Assembly: GCF_020283565.1 (NCBI RefSeq)
Contig: NC_060060.1
Coordinates: forward strand, 62,357,257 to 62,421,256
Length of the DNA stretch: 64,000 bases
Source: Trifolium pratense
Lineage: Eukaryota; Streptophyta; Magnoliopsida; Fabales; Fabaceae
Direction of reading: 5' to 3'
Shown here: piece after piece, positions 1 through 10,553 of the stretch
Layout of the letters: every line of letters starts with the position of its first letter
Position numbering within the stretch: position 1 is the stretch's first letter
The notes under the pieces: generated by a model
What the model was told of the DNA's origin: nothing
The model's input: the letters and a program-made list of their open reading frames with translations, nothing else
Database searches by the model: none
Program-made: the position numbers and the translations under genes

Positions 1-112
1 AAGGAGATGCTAACAAACTCTACTAGTCCTCAATATTGATAAATCAAAGTAGTAAGCAAAAATATGACTTTAATCAAAGGTTTTTGTGCAACTTTTGGAT
101 TTTACTATTAAG

Positions 113-256
113 ATGAAACAAATTGTGTGCAATTTTTGTCCTTCTCAATTGTGTGCAATGTATGTTTCAAATTTGGATGAATTATTTGATGCCCTTCCTG
201 TTGAACTTGGATCTCAAATTCATGTTATAGTTCAACAATGTGAAAAAAACCACTAA
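113..256 (+). CDS. Small ORF in the MADS 3' flank, unknown (47 codons)
   Basis: An ATG-to-TAA frame of 47 residues starts MKQIVCNFCPSQLCAM and ends in CEKNH. Copies lie at 6178-6321, 12242-12385, 39010-39153, 44869-45012 and 50808-50951. Changes between copies include a synonymous TTG to TTA, K to Q near the end, Q to K at codon 3, and a stop at codon 3 in the 44869 copy, where only the downstream Met at codon 16 stays open. No family is recognised. It may be part of the 3' UTR or an eroded exon. Coding status is doubtful. Confidence 0.2.
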   Translation: MKQIVCNFCPSQLCAMYVSNLDELFDALPVELGSQIHVIVQQCEKNH

Positions 257-425
257 AGGTTTCTTGAATGAACCACTAAAGGTATGCATTTGCAAATTCA
301 AGTTTTCCCATCACAGAACACTTAGTTGGAGGCAGAGTTCTTAAAAATTATCACATAATCGAAAAATCTTAACAGAAGCTGTACATCAATGTTTTTTATG
401 GGAAAGGAAAAATTAAGAATTAAGT

Positions 426-587
426 AATACCGAACACGTCACAAAAAAATGAGCTCAAACGTTATAGGGGGCAAAATTTTGAGTTATCAAACTAATCTTT
501 TATGCTAACACTAAGGTAGTTTGAAGGAGTGCCATTTAAAACTTGTGTGGAACATTTGAGCTATTTTTTTTTTACGTGTTCGGTATT
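426..587. repeat. Foldback MITE, ACGTGTTCGGTATT ends
   Basis: The ends are inverted copies of AATACCGAACACGT, and the element is flanked by the direct repeat ATTAAGT (419-425 and 585-591, overlapping the terminus). It is present at the same place in every unit: 6491-6653, 12555-12715, 39315-39476, 45174-45335, 51121-51281 and 55238-55400. It therefore predates the array. Class is uncertain (hAT- or Mutator-like by target duplication length). Confidence 0.6.
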
Positions 588-592
588 AAGTT

Positions 593-756
593 CTTCCTCC
601 GTTCTAAAAAATAAGTTGATTTCAGACGTTTTTGGCAATGTTTGTTCAAATTTTCTCATCAAGAAATAAAATTTATGAACTTCAAATCCTAATTTGTGTC
701 AAATCTAATGAAAAATCTTACTTTTAACAATATCTCAACCATTTATTTTAAGAACA
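593..756. mobile_element. Stowaway-like MITE cut at the tandem junction
   Basis: It begins CTTCCTCCGTTC, a mariner-type MITE terminus, but has no matching right end. The sequence breaks off after AAGAACA and joins TTCAAATTAG, the start of the next unit. In the last unit the same element continues to a proper inverted end (51287-51460), so the break marks the duplication junction. Confidence 0.6.
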
Positions 757-865
757 TTCAAATTAGTGTTTATTGAATAAACTGTGATTATGCAATGGTA
801 TATAAACAGTGTAGTTACATAGTAGTTTCATTTTATATAGCTTGTGAAATTTCAAAATGATTTCA

Positions 866-944
866 CGCCGCAATAGCCGCATTGCGCATTGCAGCAACCA
901 CAATGACCGCATTCGCAACAACCGCAACCATTACAACCGCAATT
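866..944. repeat. Degenerate CCGCAA-type short repeat
   Basis: Imperfect copies of CCGCAA/GCAACC/CCGCATT make an unusually GC-rich patch in AT-rich DNA. It occurs once per unit at the same offset, for example around 6931-7009 and 12993-13071. Confidence 0.6.
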
Positions 945-1106
945 TAAAACCTTGCTTCCAACTACCTTCCTACATGAAACCAGATTGATATTTTTTTATA
1001 TAATAATGTATTTGATGTTATTATATTTGGTTTCTATTTTATGTGATGTTATTAGATTTGTTTCCTATTTTCATGTGTAGATCTTTTCGGCATAAAAAAT
1101 TATATA

Positions 1107-1470
1107 CTCCTCCATTTTTTTAAGAGTTTTTTTAGAATATTAACACTAAATTAACAAAGTGTATTTTTGCGCATTATCTTTTTATTATATCATAATTTTA
1201 ATCCACTAATAAATTCATATTTTTTTGCACACACTTTCTCTTTCCAATAAATTTAATATATTATGTACAAAAAAAATATGTTATGTACCAAAAAAAATTT
1301 TTTTAAAAAAAATAGGTTTCCAAATATATAACATCAATTAGTTTTATTGAAAAATATAAGAGTAATTGATAATGAGTATAATTGACAAATCGTACCCTTA
1401 AAATACAAAAATGACAATTAAATAGGAACGCTAAATTCGACATCAAAAGACACTAAAAAACCGGAAGAAT
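1107..1470. mobile_element. Stowaway-like MITE 1 (about 364 bp)
   Basis: It starts CTCCTCCATTTT and ends AACCGGAAGAAT, with TA on both sides (1105-1106, 1471-1472). The interior shares GTGTATTTTTGC and CACCAATAAATT-type blocks with MITEs 2 and 3, so the three are one family inserted side by side. Confidence 0.65.
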
Positions 1471-1558
1471 TATAAAATTACTTTTTTTTTTTAATCAAGA
1501 AAGATAGATATATAAAGCTTCAGATATATAAAATTACATTTTAGTGTAAAAGATATTA

Positions 1559-1925
1559 CTCCCTCTGTTTCTTTTCAAGTGTCTGTTTGGAATAGTGACA
1601 CAAAATTAAAAAAGTGTATTTTTGCACATTATCTTACTATTATACCCTAATTTTAATCCACCAATAAATTGCTATTTTTTTGCACACACTTTCATTTTCC
1701 AATAAATTGAATATATATTATGTAAAAAAAAAATTTAATATGTTATGTACCAAAAAAAACCTTTAGTTTTCCAAATATATAACATTAATTAGTTTTATTA
1801 AAAAAATAAGAGTAATCGACAAAGAGTACAATTGACAAATCGTAACCTTAAAACACCAAATGAACAGTTAAATAAGAACGTTAAATCCGACCTTTTTTGG
1901 ACACTTAAAAAAAAAACGGAGGAAG
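1559..1925. mobile_element. Stowaway-like MITE 2 (about 367 bp)
   Basis: Its termini CTCCCTCTGTTTCTTTTC and ACGGAGGAAG are inverted, with a TA target duplication at 1557-1558 and 1926-1927. The end sequence CTCCCTCYGTT is the usual plant Tc1/mariner MITE signature. It is the best preserved of the three. Confidence 0.75.
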
Positions 1926-2384
1926 TATTAATATTAATAAGGACAAATTAAATAACTTGGTTGTGATTACTATAAATATATTGTTTAGTAAATTAGATAT
2001 CAATATAAAATATTAAAATTAAACTATATGCTTATCCTTTAAACTTTGAAGTAAAATCTTTTAACATGTTCTTGACCAAAAAAATAAAAAATCTTTTAAC
2101 ATGTTTCGAATTAGAAAAAAGAAATCTTATAGGACTAATAAAATAATTTAAATTTTGGTTGAAAGATATATAAAATCAATCAAAGATTATGTAGTAATTT
2201 TTTTTTTTTCGATAGTAATAGATTAAGCTGTGATTTTTTTAATGACATTACGTAGTGATAAGCATCTTATTTCGACCGTAACAAAATTTGTGTAGTAATC
2301 TTGAAAGATCCAACACCTATAAATCCAGTCTTAAAAAAAAAAAACCTATAAATCCATTTCTTGTTAACTAATTCTAACATTATA

Positions 2385-2740
2385 ATCCTTCTGTTCATTT
2401 TTATTTATCATTTTAGAAAAAAAGAAAAAATTAAATTAAGAAAGTGTGTTTTTGCTTTCTATTATACCCTAATTTTAATCCACCAATAAATTAGTTTTTT
2501 TTTTTTCACATGTTTTCTCTTTCCAATAAATTTAATATATTATGTAAAAAAAAAACCAAATTTAATATGTTATGTACCAAAATAAAAATTTTAAAAAAAT
2601 CTTTACTTTTCCAAATATCTATCAGTTTTATTGAAAGGATACTGTAATAGACAAAATATTCCGTATGATCTTTTTTTTTTCCTAACATACTCCGTATAAT
2701 CTTAAATTGACAAAACGACAAATAAAAAGCAACGAGGGAA
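2385..2740. mobile_element. Stowaway-like MITE 3 (about 356 bp)
   Basis: It runs from ATCCTTCTGTTC to AACGAGGGAA with TA flanks. The inverted ends pair beyond the tips (TATTTATCATTTT against AAAACGACAAATA). It lies just upstream of the first leader module of the MADS gene. Confidence 0.65.
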
Positions 2741-2880
2741 TATTAATTTTGTGAACTCTTGCATTATACCTTCTGTCTTGTCAGACCTTTTTGCGGCTCT
2801 TTTTGCTTCATTCTTGCATTACAATTAAAAACAGAGCATATCACAAATTTTGAGAGAGATCAACCACATTGAAAGGTAAA
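2741..2880 (+). promoter_or_regulatory. Upstream leader module A (duplicate of module B)
   Basis: The sequence GAGAGATCAACCACATTGAA followed by a GTAAAAAC donor-like site at 2876 closely matches the leader just before the MADS gene (3836-3866). The similarity extends into the following intron-like DNA (TTTTATGTTYTTGTGTTTG, CTTGTTTGAA). I read this as a tandem duplication of promoter plus first noncoding exon. Whether both are used is unknown. Confidence 0.4.
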
Positions 2881-3737
2881 AACTAAAAACCCTTGATACA
2901 ATTAATTTCGTACTTTTTTATAACTGATTGTTTTATGTTTTTGTGTTTGTCTTGTTTGAATCACTTGTTTCTTCTTCTCTTCATTTGGCAAGTTGTTTTT
3001 TATTTTTAAAATTTTTGTACATATATTGTGCAAATAAAGAAATAAGTTAAACCAACTCATAGAGTTTAATTGGTTAGGAAAAAAATTTATAGCACGAATT
3101 GTTGAAGAAAATTCGAATTCAATTTCTTAAAAAAATAATTGTTTGTGCACTTAAGATAGTTTTTATATTTATTTGTTTCACTAGAATAATATTTTGGATT
3201 TATTATAGATATAATAATATATAACCGACATATATTAAGTGTGAGTCCTACGTTGGATAGAAGAGTATAGGTTACCATATAATTGAAATTACTCATAAAT
3301 TTAATGTATTAAGATTTTAGAGAAAGAGGTGGTGTTAAAGCCACTTGTGTTGATTCGACCCAATGAATCTCACCTTCCTATATCCAATACTAACTTTCAC
3401 AATCAAAGATGTAATAGTCATAGCCCACTTAGGGTTGCCCTAGTAATAGTTAGGTTCAATTCCTCATGGTGTTAATTTTAGTGGACTAGTCCATATATAT
3501 TAAAAAAAACTCTGATTTTAAATGGGTGTCCACAAATGGGCGTGAGATTGATCATTGGGTTGGATACCAAATTTTCAAAATAAAATAAAACTTTACTTTT
3601 TTTACCCATCAAATTAAATCTTTTTTTTTTACTATTGCAAAAATAAAAGTAAATCTTTTAGTACTTACACAATCAAAGATCTCGTATTTATTGTAAACAA
3701 AAAAAAGATTTTGTATTTATGCAATTAGAAGATCGTA

Positions 3738-4487
3738 ACCCACATTATAAATTAATCCAATTGATACTTTCATTACAACAACATCGCATTACCTATAGCT
3801 AGTGTGAGCTTATAAAAAAAAACCTATATCTATTGTGAGAGGTCAACAACACTGTGATTGGTAAAAAAAACCCCGTTATATACAACCTTCATATTATTTA
3901 TACATTTACATAGTTAAATGCTTTTTCTTTGTTATTGCATTTGATTCTTTTATGTTCTTGTGTTTGATGTTGTTTGAAACCTTTACATTCATACTTTTGT
4001 CTCTGATTATTGTAGCTGTTAATAATGTTAAAGTGATTTTGTGAAAATAAGCTCTTGTCGGCCTATAATAATGTTAAGGCTTAAATATGACATTCTTTCC
4101 TACATGTACGCGCTTTTTTGATTTTAGTTTCTGTATTGTTTTTTTTTAAAACGTTCATGAATGTGCAAATCTTGTTGATTTCCATCCCTACCGGTTGCGT
4201 TTGTAGCTAATTAACTACCAATTAGCTATAAACGCAGTCGTTTTTTAACTGGAGGGATGAAAATCAACAAGATTTGCACATTCAGTGATATTTTTTTATA
4301 TAAAAAAAAACAATACAGGGACTAAAACAAAAAAAGCGCGTACACACATGAATGAATGTGATATTTAAGCCATTAAAAAATTAATTCAGGACAAAATAGA
4401 AAGAATTAAAGAATAAAATAGTTTGTATTTATATTTTTTCCTCCAAGATATTTTTTTTACTAACAATTGTTATATTTATATTTGTAG
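3738..4487 (+). promoter_or_regulatory. MADS copy 1 promoter, 5' leader and probable 5'-UTR intron
   Basis: TATA-like CTTATAAAAA lies near 3809-3818, followed by a leader ending GTGATTG at 3860. A donor GTAAAA starts at 3861. The acceptor TTTGTAG ends at 4487, two bases before the start codon at 4490. ACTAAC at 4459-4464 is a good branch site about 24 bases from the acceptor. The inferred intron is about 627 bp and contains a foldback element. Equivalent introns are 9925-10551, 24601-25227, 42754-43178 (shortened) and 48489-49117. Confidence 0.5.
4078..4371. repeat. Foldback element inside the 5'-UTR intron
   Basis: Long inverted arms run from GGCTTAAATATGACATTC to GAATGTGATATTTAAGCC and include the pair GTGCAAATCTTGTTGATTT / AAATCAACAAGATTTGCAC. 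The short centre holds ACCAATTAGCTATAAACGC. It looks like a Mutator-like or other foldback MITE. Copies occur at 10142-10435, 24818-25111 and 48716-49011. The unit 4 copy is truncated. Confidence 0.7.
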
Positions 4488-4489
4488 AA

Positions 4490-5932
4490 ATGGGTCGTGG
4501 AAAAGTAAGTCTGAAATACATTCAAAATAAGAACGATCGGAAAATATCATTCGGTCAGAGAATGGAGGGATTAACAAAGAAAGTTTCTAAATTTTCTAGC
4601 AATTTTGGGGTTGAATCTTGCTTAATTGTTCATGATGGTGATGCTACTAGACCAATGACATGGCCACAAGACTCTACAACTATACAAACCATGCTTAAAA
4701 AATATGAGCATCAAAAGTTTGTGACGGCTGCAAAGATATTTGATGTGAGAGACTATTTTGCAAATAAGAAGAATAAAGCTCAAGACGAGATTACTAGAGT
4801 GCGCAAACAGATTGCAATGTATAAGTATCCACCTTGGAGTCCATTTTTTAAAGTCATGGGGGAGGAGCAAATCAAAGTCTTTATTGGTATTGTAGATGCT
4901 AAGATTAAAGCTTGTAATCAAAGAATTAACATGCTAAAGAATATGCAACAAAGTGAAAATATCTCTGCTCGCATCATGGACGATCAAGAGAAAATTGATG
5001 TCGTGCACAACGTTCCTCAAATGCCGCAAAATTTCTTTGCTCCTGTGAAGGCGATTAATGAGATGGTGGATTTAACAAATCATGTTAGGTTGCCTCCTGT
5101 TTTGGCAACAAACAAACATGAGGAATGGATTAATCAGCTTTTCAGGTTAGATGATTGGATTAAGGAACTACATAAAGATTATATTAGTGGGATGGTGGAC
5201 TTCACTAATGATGTTTATGTGCAACAAGGTGAAATTAGTTTCATGCTAAACACTGCTCAGGCGAATGTTATCTCGTCACATTCAAGCCAACAAGATGTCA
5301 TGCATAACATTCCTAAAAAGCAACATATTGATGAACTTGCTGCGTTGGAAGATTTTCTAATGGATGAACCTGAGCAAGAATGTGATCCTCAACTTTGTGG
5401 TAAAGTACTTTTAGAGTTAAATGACCTTATGGGTGAACCCGAGGATTGTGATACTAAACTCGATGTGCCACTTGTTTCGTCAACAAACCAACTTGATGTC
5501 ATGCATAACATTCCTAAAAAGCAACATATTTCTGATGATCCTATAAAGCAACTTAATAATGTCATTAATGTTGATGTGCCTCATGTTTCTTCAACAAAAC
5601 AAATTGATGAACTTGCTGCGTTGGAAGATTTTCTAATGGCTGAACCTGAGCAAGAATGTGATCCTCAACTTTGTGGTAAAGTACTTTTAGAGTTGAATGA
5701 CCTTCTGGGTGAACCCGAGGATTGTGATACTAAACTCGATGTGCCATTTGTTTCGTCAACAACCCAACTTGGTGGAGTTTTGGAGTTGGATAATCTAGTG
5801 GCCGAGGACGCCAAGCCTAATGACGGGGATATTGAAGTTGTAGATTTTGAAGATAATGCGAATTGGGTTAGTCAACCTGACGTGTTTGGGAAGCAAGGCC
5901 TTTCTTTGTTGTCCAAGAATCAACAACATTGA
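4490..5932 (+). CDS. Type I (M-gamma) MADS-box protein, copy 1
   Basis: The 480-residue single-exon ORF starts MGRGKVSLKYIQNKNDRK and has a MADS-type DNA-binding domain at about residues 1-60. The segment MTWPQDSTTIQTML (about 56-69) matches the PxxWPS-type block that follows the MADS domain in the M-gamma group (AGL80, PHERES1). Those proteins regulate transcription in the nucleus, mostly in the female gametophyte and endosperm; that role here is inference. The domain is divergent: the usual FxKRxxGL is FGQRMEGL, and the LCD-like core is SSNFGVESC. The middle (about 75-160) is charged and probably helical. The acidic C-terminus carries a 55-residue module twice (281-335 and 373-427) and the phrase DVMHNIPKKQHI twice (269-280 and 336-347). 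At 480 residues it is longer than typical members. Confidence 0.85.
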   Translation: MGRGKVSLKYIQNKNDRKISFGQRMEGLTKKVSKFSSNFGVESCLIVHDGDATRPMTWPQDSTTIQTMLKKYEHQKFVTAAKIFDVRDYFANKKNKAQDEITRVRKQIAMYKYPPWSPFFKVMGEEQIKVFIGIVDAKIKACNQRINMLKNMQQSENISARIMDDQEKIDVVHNVPQMPQNFFAPVKAINEMVDLTNHVRLPPVLATNKHEEWINQLFRLDDWIKELHKDYISGMVDFTNDVYVQQGEISFMLNTAQANVISSHSSQQDVMHNIPKKQHIDELAALEDFLMDEPEQECDPQLCGKVLLELNDLMGEPEDCDTKLDVPLVSSTNQLDVMHNIPKKQHISDDPIKQLNNVINVDVPHVSSTKQIDELAALEDFLMAEPEQECDPQLCGKVLLELNDLLGEPEDCDTKLDVPFVSSTTQLGGVLELDNLVAEDAKPNDGDIEVVDFEDNANWVSQPDVFGKQGLSLLSKNQQH

Positions 5933-7172
5933 AACAATGAGAGTTAGACAACATTGAGTGAACTTGTTTTGATTTTATTGATTATTTTGATCTAGTTTGA
6001 CAACATTGAGTGTAAGAATGTTTTAGATACTCATTTACTTTTGAGCATTTTTTTTTCTTTCTATCAAGGAGATGCTAACAAACTCTACTAGTCCTCAATA
6101 TTGATAAATCAAAGTAGTAAGCAAAAATATGACTTTAATCAAAGGTTTTTGTGCAACTTTTGGATTTTACTATTAAGATGAAACAAATTGTGTGCAATTT
6201 TTGTCCTTCTCAATTGTGTGCAATGTATGTTTCAAATTTGGATGAATTATTTGATGCCCTTCCTGTTGAACTTGGATCTCAAATTCATGTTATAGTTCAA
6301 CAATGTGAAAAAAACCACTAAAGGTTTCTTGAATGAACCACTAAAGGTATGCATTTGCAAATTCAAGTTTTCCCATCACAGAACACTTAGTTGGAGGCAG
6401 AGTTCTTAAAAATTATCACATAATCGAAAAATCTTAACAGAAGCTGTACATCAATGTTTTTTATGGGAAAGGAAAAATTAAGAATTAAGTAATACCGAAC
6501 ACGTCACAAAAAAATGAGCTCAAACGTTATAGGGGGCAAAATTTTGAGTTATCAAACTAATCTTTTATGCTAACACTAAGGTAGTTTGAAGGAGTGACAT
6601 TTAAAACTTGTGTGGAACATTTGAGCTATTTTTTTTTTTACGTGTTCGGTATTAAGTTCTTCCTCCGTTCTAAAAAATAAGTTGATTTCAGACGTTTTTG
6701 GCAATGTTTGTTCAAATTTTCTCATCAAGAAATAAAATTTATGAACTTCAAATCCTAATTTGTGTCAAATCTAATGAAAAATCTTACTTTTAACAATATC
6801 TCAACCATTTATTTTAAGAACATTCAAATTAGTGTTTATTGAATAAACTGTGATTATGCAATGGTATATAAACAGTGTAGTTACATAGTAGTTTCATTTT
6901 ATATAGCTTGTGAAATTTCAAAATGATTTCACGCCGCAATAGCCGCATTGCGCATTGCAGCAACCACAATGACCGCATTCGCAACAACCGCAACCATTAC
7001 AACCGCAATTTAAAACCTTGCTTCCAACTACCTTCCTACATGAAACCAGATTGATATTTTTTTATATAATAATGTATTTGATGTTATTATATTTGGTTTC
7101 TATTTTATGTGATGTTATTAGATTTGTTTCCTATTTTCATGTGTAGATCTTTTCAGCATAAAAAATTATATA

Positions 7173-8804
7173 CTCCTCCATTTTTTTAAGAGTTTTTTTA
7201 GAATATTAACACTAAATTAACAAAGTGTATTTTTGCGCATTATCTTTTTATTATATCATAATTTTAATCCACTAATAAATTCATATTTTTTTGCACACAC
7301 TTTCTCTTTCCAATAAATTTAATATATTATGTACAAAAAAAATATGTTATGTACCAAAAATTTTTTTTTAAAAAAAAATAGGTTTCCAAATATATAACAT
7401 CAATTAGTTTTATTGAAAAATATAAGAGTAATTGATAATGAGTATAATTGACAAATCGTACCCTTAAAATACAAAAATGACAATTAAATAGGAACGCTAA
7501 ATTCGACATCAAAAGACACTAAAAAACCGGAAGAATTATAAAATTACTTTTTTTTTTTTAATCAAGAAAGATAGATTTATAAAGCTTCAGATATATAAAA
7601 TTACATTTTAGTGTAAAAGATATTACTCCCTCTGTTTCTTTTCAAGTGTCTGTTTAGAATAGTGACACAAAATTAAAAAAGTGTATTTTTGCACATTATC
7701 TTACTATTATACCCTAATTTTAATCCACCAATAAATTGCTATTTTTTTGCACACACTTTCATTTTCCAATAAATTGAATATATATTATGTAAAAAAAAAT
7801 TTAATATGTTATGTACCAAAAAAAACCTTTAGTTTTCCAAATATATAACATTAATTAGTTTTATTAAAAAAATAAGAGTAATCGACAAAGAGTACAATTG
7901 ACAAATCGTAACCTTAAAACACCAAATGAACAGTTAAATAAGAACGTTAAATTCGACCTTTTTTGGACACTTCAAAAAAAAACGGAGGAAGTATTAATAT
8001 TAATAAGGACAAATTAAATAACTTGGTTGTGATTACTATAAATATATTGTTTAGTAAATTAGATATCAATATAAAATATTAAAATTAAACTATATGCTTA
8101 TCCTTTAAACTTTGAAGTAAAATCTTTTAACATGTTCTTGACCAAAAAAATAAAAAATCTTTTAACATGTTTCGAATTAGAAAAAAGAAATCTTATAGGA
8201 CTAATAAAATAATTTAAATTTTGGTTGAAAGATATATAAAATCAATCAAAGATTATGTAGTAATTTTTTTTTTCTCGATAGTAATAGATTAAGCTGTGAT
8301 TTTTTTAATGACATTACGTAGTGATAAGCATCTTATTTCGACCGTAACAAAATTTGTGTAGTAATCTTGAAAGATCCAACACCTATAAATCCAGTCTTAA
8401 AAAAAAAACCTATAAATCCATTTCTTGTTAACTAATTCTAACATTATAATCCTTCTGTTCATTTTTATTTATCATTTTAGAAAAAAAGAAAAAATTAAAT
8501 TAAGAAAGTGTGTTTTTGCTTTCTATTATACCCTAATTTTAATCCACCAATAAATTAGTTTTTTTTTTTCACATGTTTTCTCTTTCCCATAAATTTAATA
8601 TATTATGTAAAAAAAAAAACCAAATTTAATATGTTATGTACCAAAATAAAAATTTTAAAAAAATCTTTACTTTTCCAAATATCTATCAGTTTTATTGAAA
8701 GGATACTGTAATAGACAAAATATTCCGTATGATCTTTTTTTTTTCCTAACATACTCCGTATAATCTTAAATTGACAAAACGACAAATAAAAAGCAACGAG
8801 GGAA
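7173..8804. mobile_element. Stowaway-like MITE trio of unit 2
   Basis: The elements are at 7173-7536, 7626-7991 and 8449-8804, each flanked by TA and orthologous in position to the trio of unit 1. They were inserted before the array amplified. Confidence 0.65.
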
Positions 8805-9794
8805 TATTAATTTTGTGAACTCTTGCATTATACCTTCTGTCTTGTCAGACCTTTTTGCGGCTCTTTTTGCTTCATTCTTGCATTACAATTAAAAACAGAG
8901 CATATCACAAATTTTGAGAGAGATCAACCACATTGAAAGGTAAAAACTAAAAACCCTTGATACAATTAATTTCGTACTTTTTTATAACTGATTGTTTTAT
9001 GTTTTTGTGTTTGTCTTGTTTGAATCACTTGTTTCTTCTTCTCTTCATTTGGCAAGTTGTTTTTTATTTTTAAAATTTTTGTACATATATTGTGCAAATA
9101 AAGAAATAAGTTAAACCAACTCATAGAGTTTAATTGGTTAGGAAAAAAATTTATAGCACGAATTGTTGAAGAAAATTCGAATTCAATTTCTTAAAAAAAT
9201 AATTGTTTGTGCACTTAAGATAGTTTTTATATTTATTTGTTTCACTAGAATAATATTTTGGATTTATTATAGATATAATAATATATAACCGACATATATT
9301 AAGTGTGAGTCCTACGTTGGATAGAAGAGTATAGGTTACCATATAATTGAAATTACTCATAAATTTAATGTATTAAGATTTTAGAGAAAGAGGTGGTGTT
9401 AAAGCCACTTGTGTTGATTCGACCCAATGAATCTCACCTTCCTATATCCAATACTAACTTTCACAATCAAAGATGTAATAGTCATAGCCCACTTAGGGTT
9501 GCCCTAGTAATAGTTAGGTTCAATTCCTCATGGTGTTAATTTTAGTGGACTAGTCCATATATATTAAAAAAAACTCTGATTTTAAATGGGTGTCCACAAA
9601 TGGGCGTGAGATTGATCATTGGGTTGGATACCAAATTTTCAAAATAAAATAAAACTTTACTTTTTTTACCCATCAAATTAAATCCTTTTTTTTTACTATT
9701 GCAAAAATAAAAGTAAATCTTTTAGTACTTACACAATCAAAGATCTCGTATTTATTGTAAACAAAAAAAAGATTTTGTATTTATGCAATTAGAA

Positions 9795-10551
9795 GATCGT
9801 AACCCACATTATAAATTAATCCAATTGATACTTTCATTACAACAACATCGCATTACCTATAGCTAGTGTGAGCTTATAAAAAAAAACCTATATCTATTGT
9901 GAGAGGTCAACAACACTGTGATTGGTAAAAAAAACCTCGTTATATACAACCTTCATATTATTTATACATTTACATAGTTAAATGCTTTTTCTTTGTTATT
10001 GCATTTGATTCTTTTATGTTCTTGTGTTTGATGTTGTTTGAAACCTTTACATTCATACTTTTGTCTCTGATTATTGTAGCTGTTAATAATGTTAAAGTGA
10101 TTTTGTGAAAATAAGCTCTTGTGGGCCTATAATAATGTTAAGGCTTAAATATGACATTCTTTCCTACATGTACGCGCTTTTTTGATTTTAGTTTCTGTAT
10201 TGTTTTTTTTTAAAACGTTCATGAATGTGCAAATCTTGTTGATTTCCATCCCTACCGGTTGCGTTTGTAGCTAATTAACTACCAATTAGCTATAAATGCA
10301 GTCGTTTTTTAACTGGAGGGATGAAAATCAACAAGATTTGCACATTCAGTGATATTTTTTTATATAAAAAAAAACAATACAGGGACTAAAACAAAAAAAT
10401 CGCGTACACACATGAATGAATGTGATATTTAAGCCATTAAAAAATTAATTCAGGACAAAATAGAAAGAATTAAAGACTAAAATAGTTTGTATTTATATTT
10501 TTTCCTCCAAGATATTTTTTTTACTAACAATTGTTATATTTATATTTGTAG
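9795..10551 (+). promoter_or_regulatory. MADS copy 2 leader and probable 5'-UTR intron
   Basis: The layout is the same as in unit 1. The leader exon ends at 9924 (GTGATTG), donor GTAAAA starts at 9925, and acceptor TTTGTAG ends at 10551. The foldback is at 10142-10435. Confidence 0.45.
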
Positions 10552-10553
10552 AA

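Larger units (their letters stand above)
1..756 (+). repeat. 3' flank of a MADS unit lying left of the window
   Basis: This stretch is nearly identical to the DNA that follows every MADS copy (6066-6822, 12130-12884, 38898-39645, 44757-45504, 50696-51450). It must therefore be the tail of another tandem unit whose gene is outside the window. It contains a small ORF, a foldback element and a MITE cut at 756. No complete gene is seen in it. Confidence 0.85.
757..6822 (+). repeat. Tandem unit 1 (about 6.07 kb) with MADS copy 1
   Basis: This is the first complete unit of the array, running from TTCAAATTAG to AAGAACA. Besides the elements listed separately it holds AT-rich upstream DNA. At about 3225-3500 the motifs GAGTCCTACGTTGGATA and GGTTCAATTCC look like relics of a TRIM or SINE-type repeat, which I cannot classify. 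Similarity to units 2-5 is close to identity along its whole length. Confidence 0.9.

Noticed and set aside
3415..3475. SINE with A and B boxes (GGTTCAATTCC)
   Set aside because: Only a B-box-like motif is convincing; no clear A box, tail or target duplication was found.
4622..4921. 99-codon antisense ORF repeated in every MADS copy (also at 10686, 25361, 43313, 49252)
   Set aside because: It is a mirror of the MADS coding frame; its repetition follows from the tandem duplication, and the protein has no independent character.
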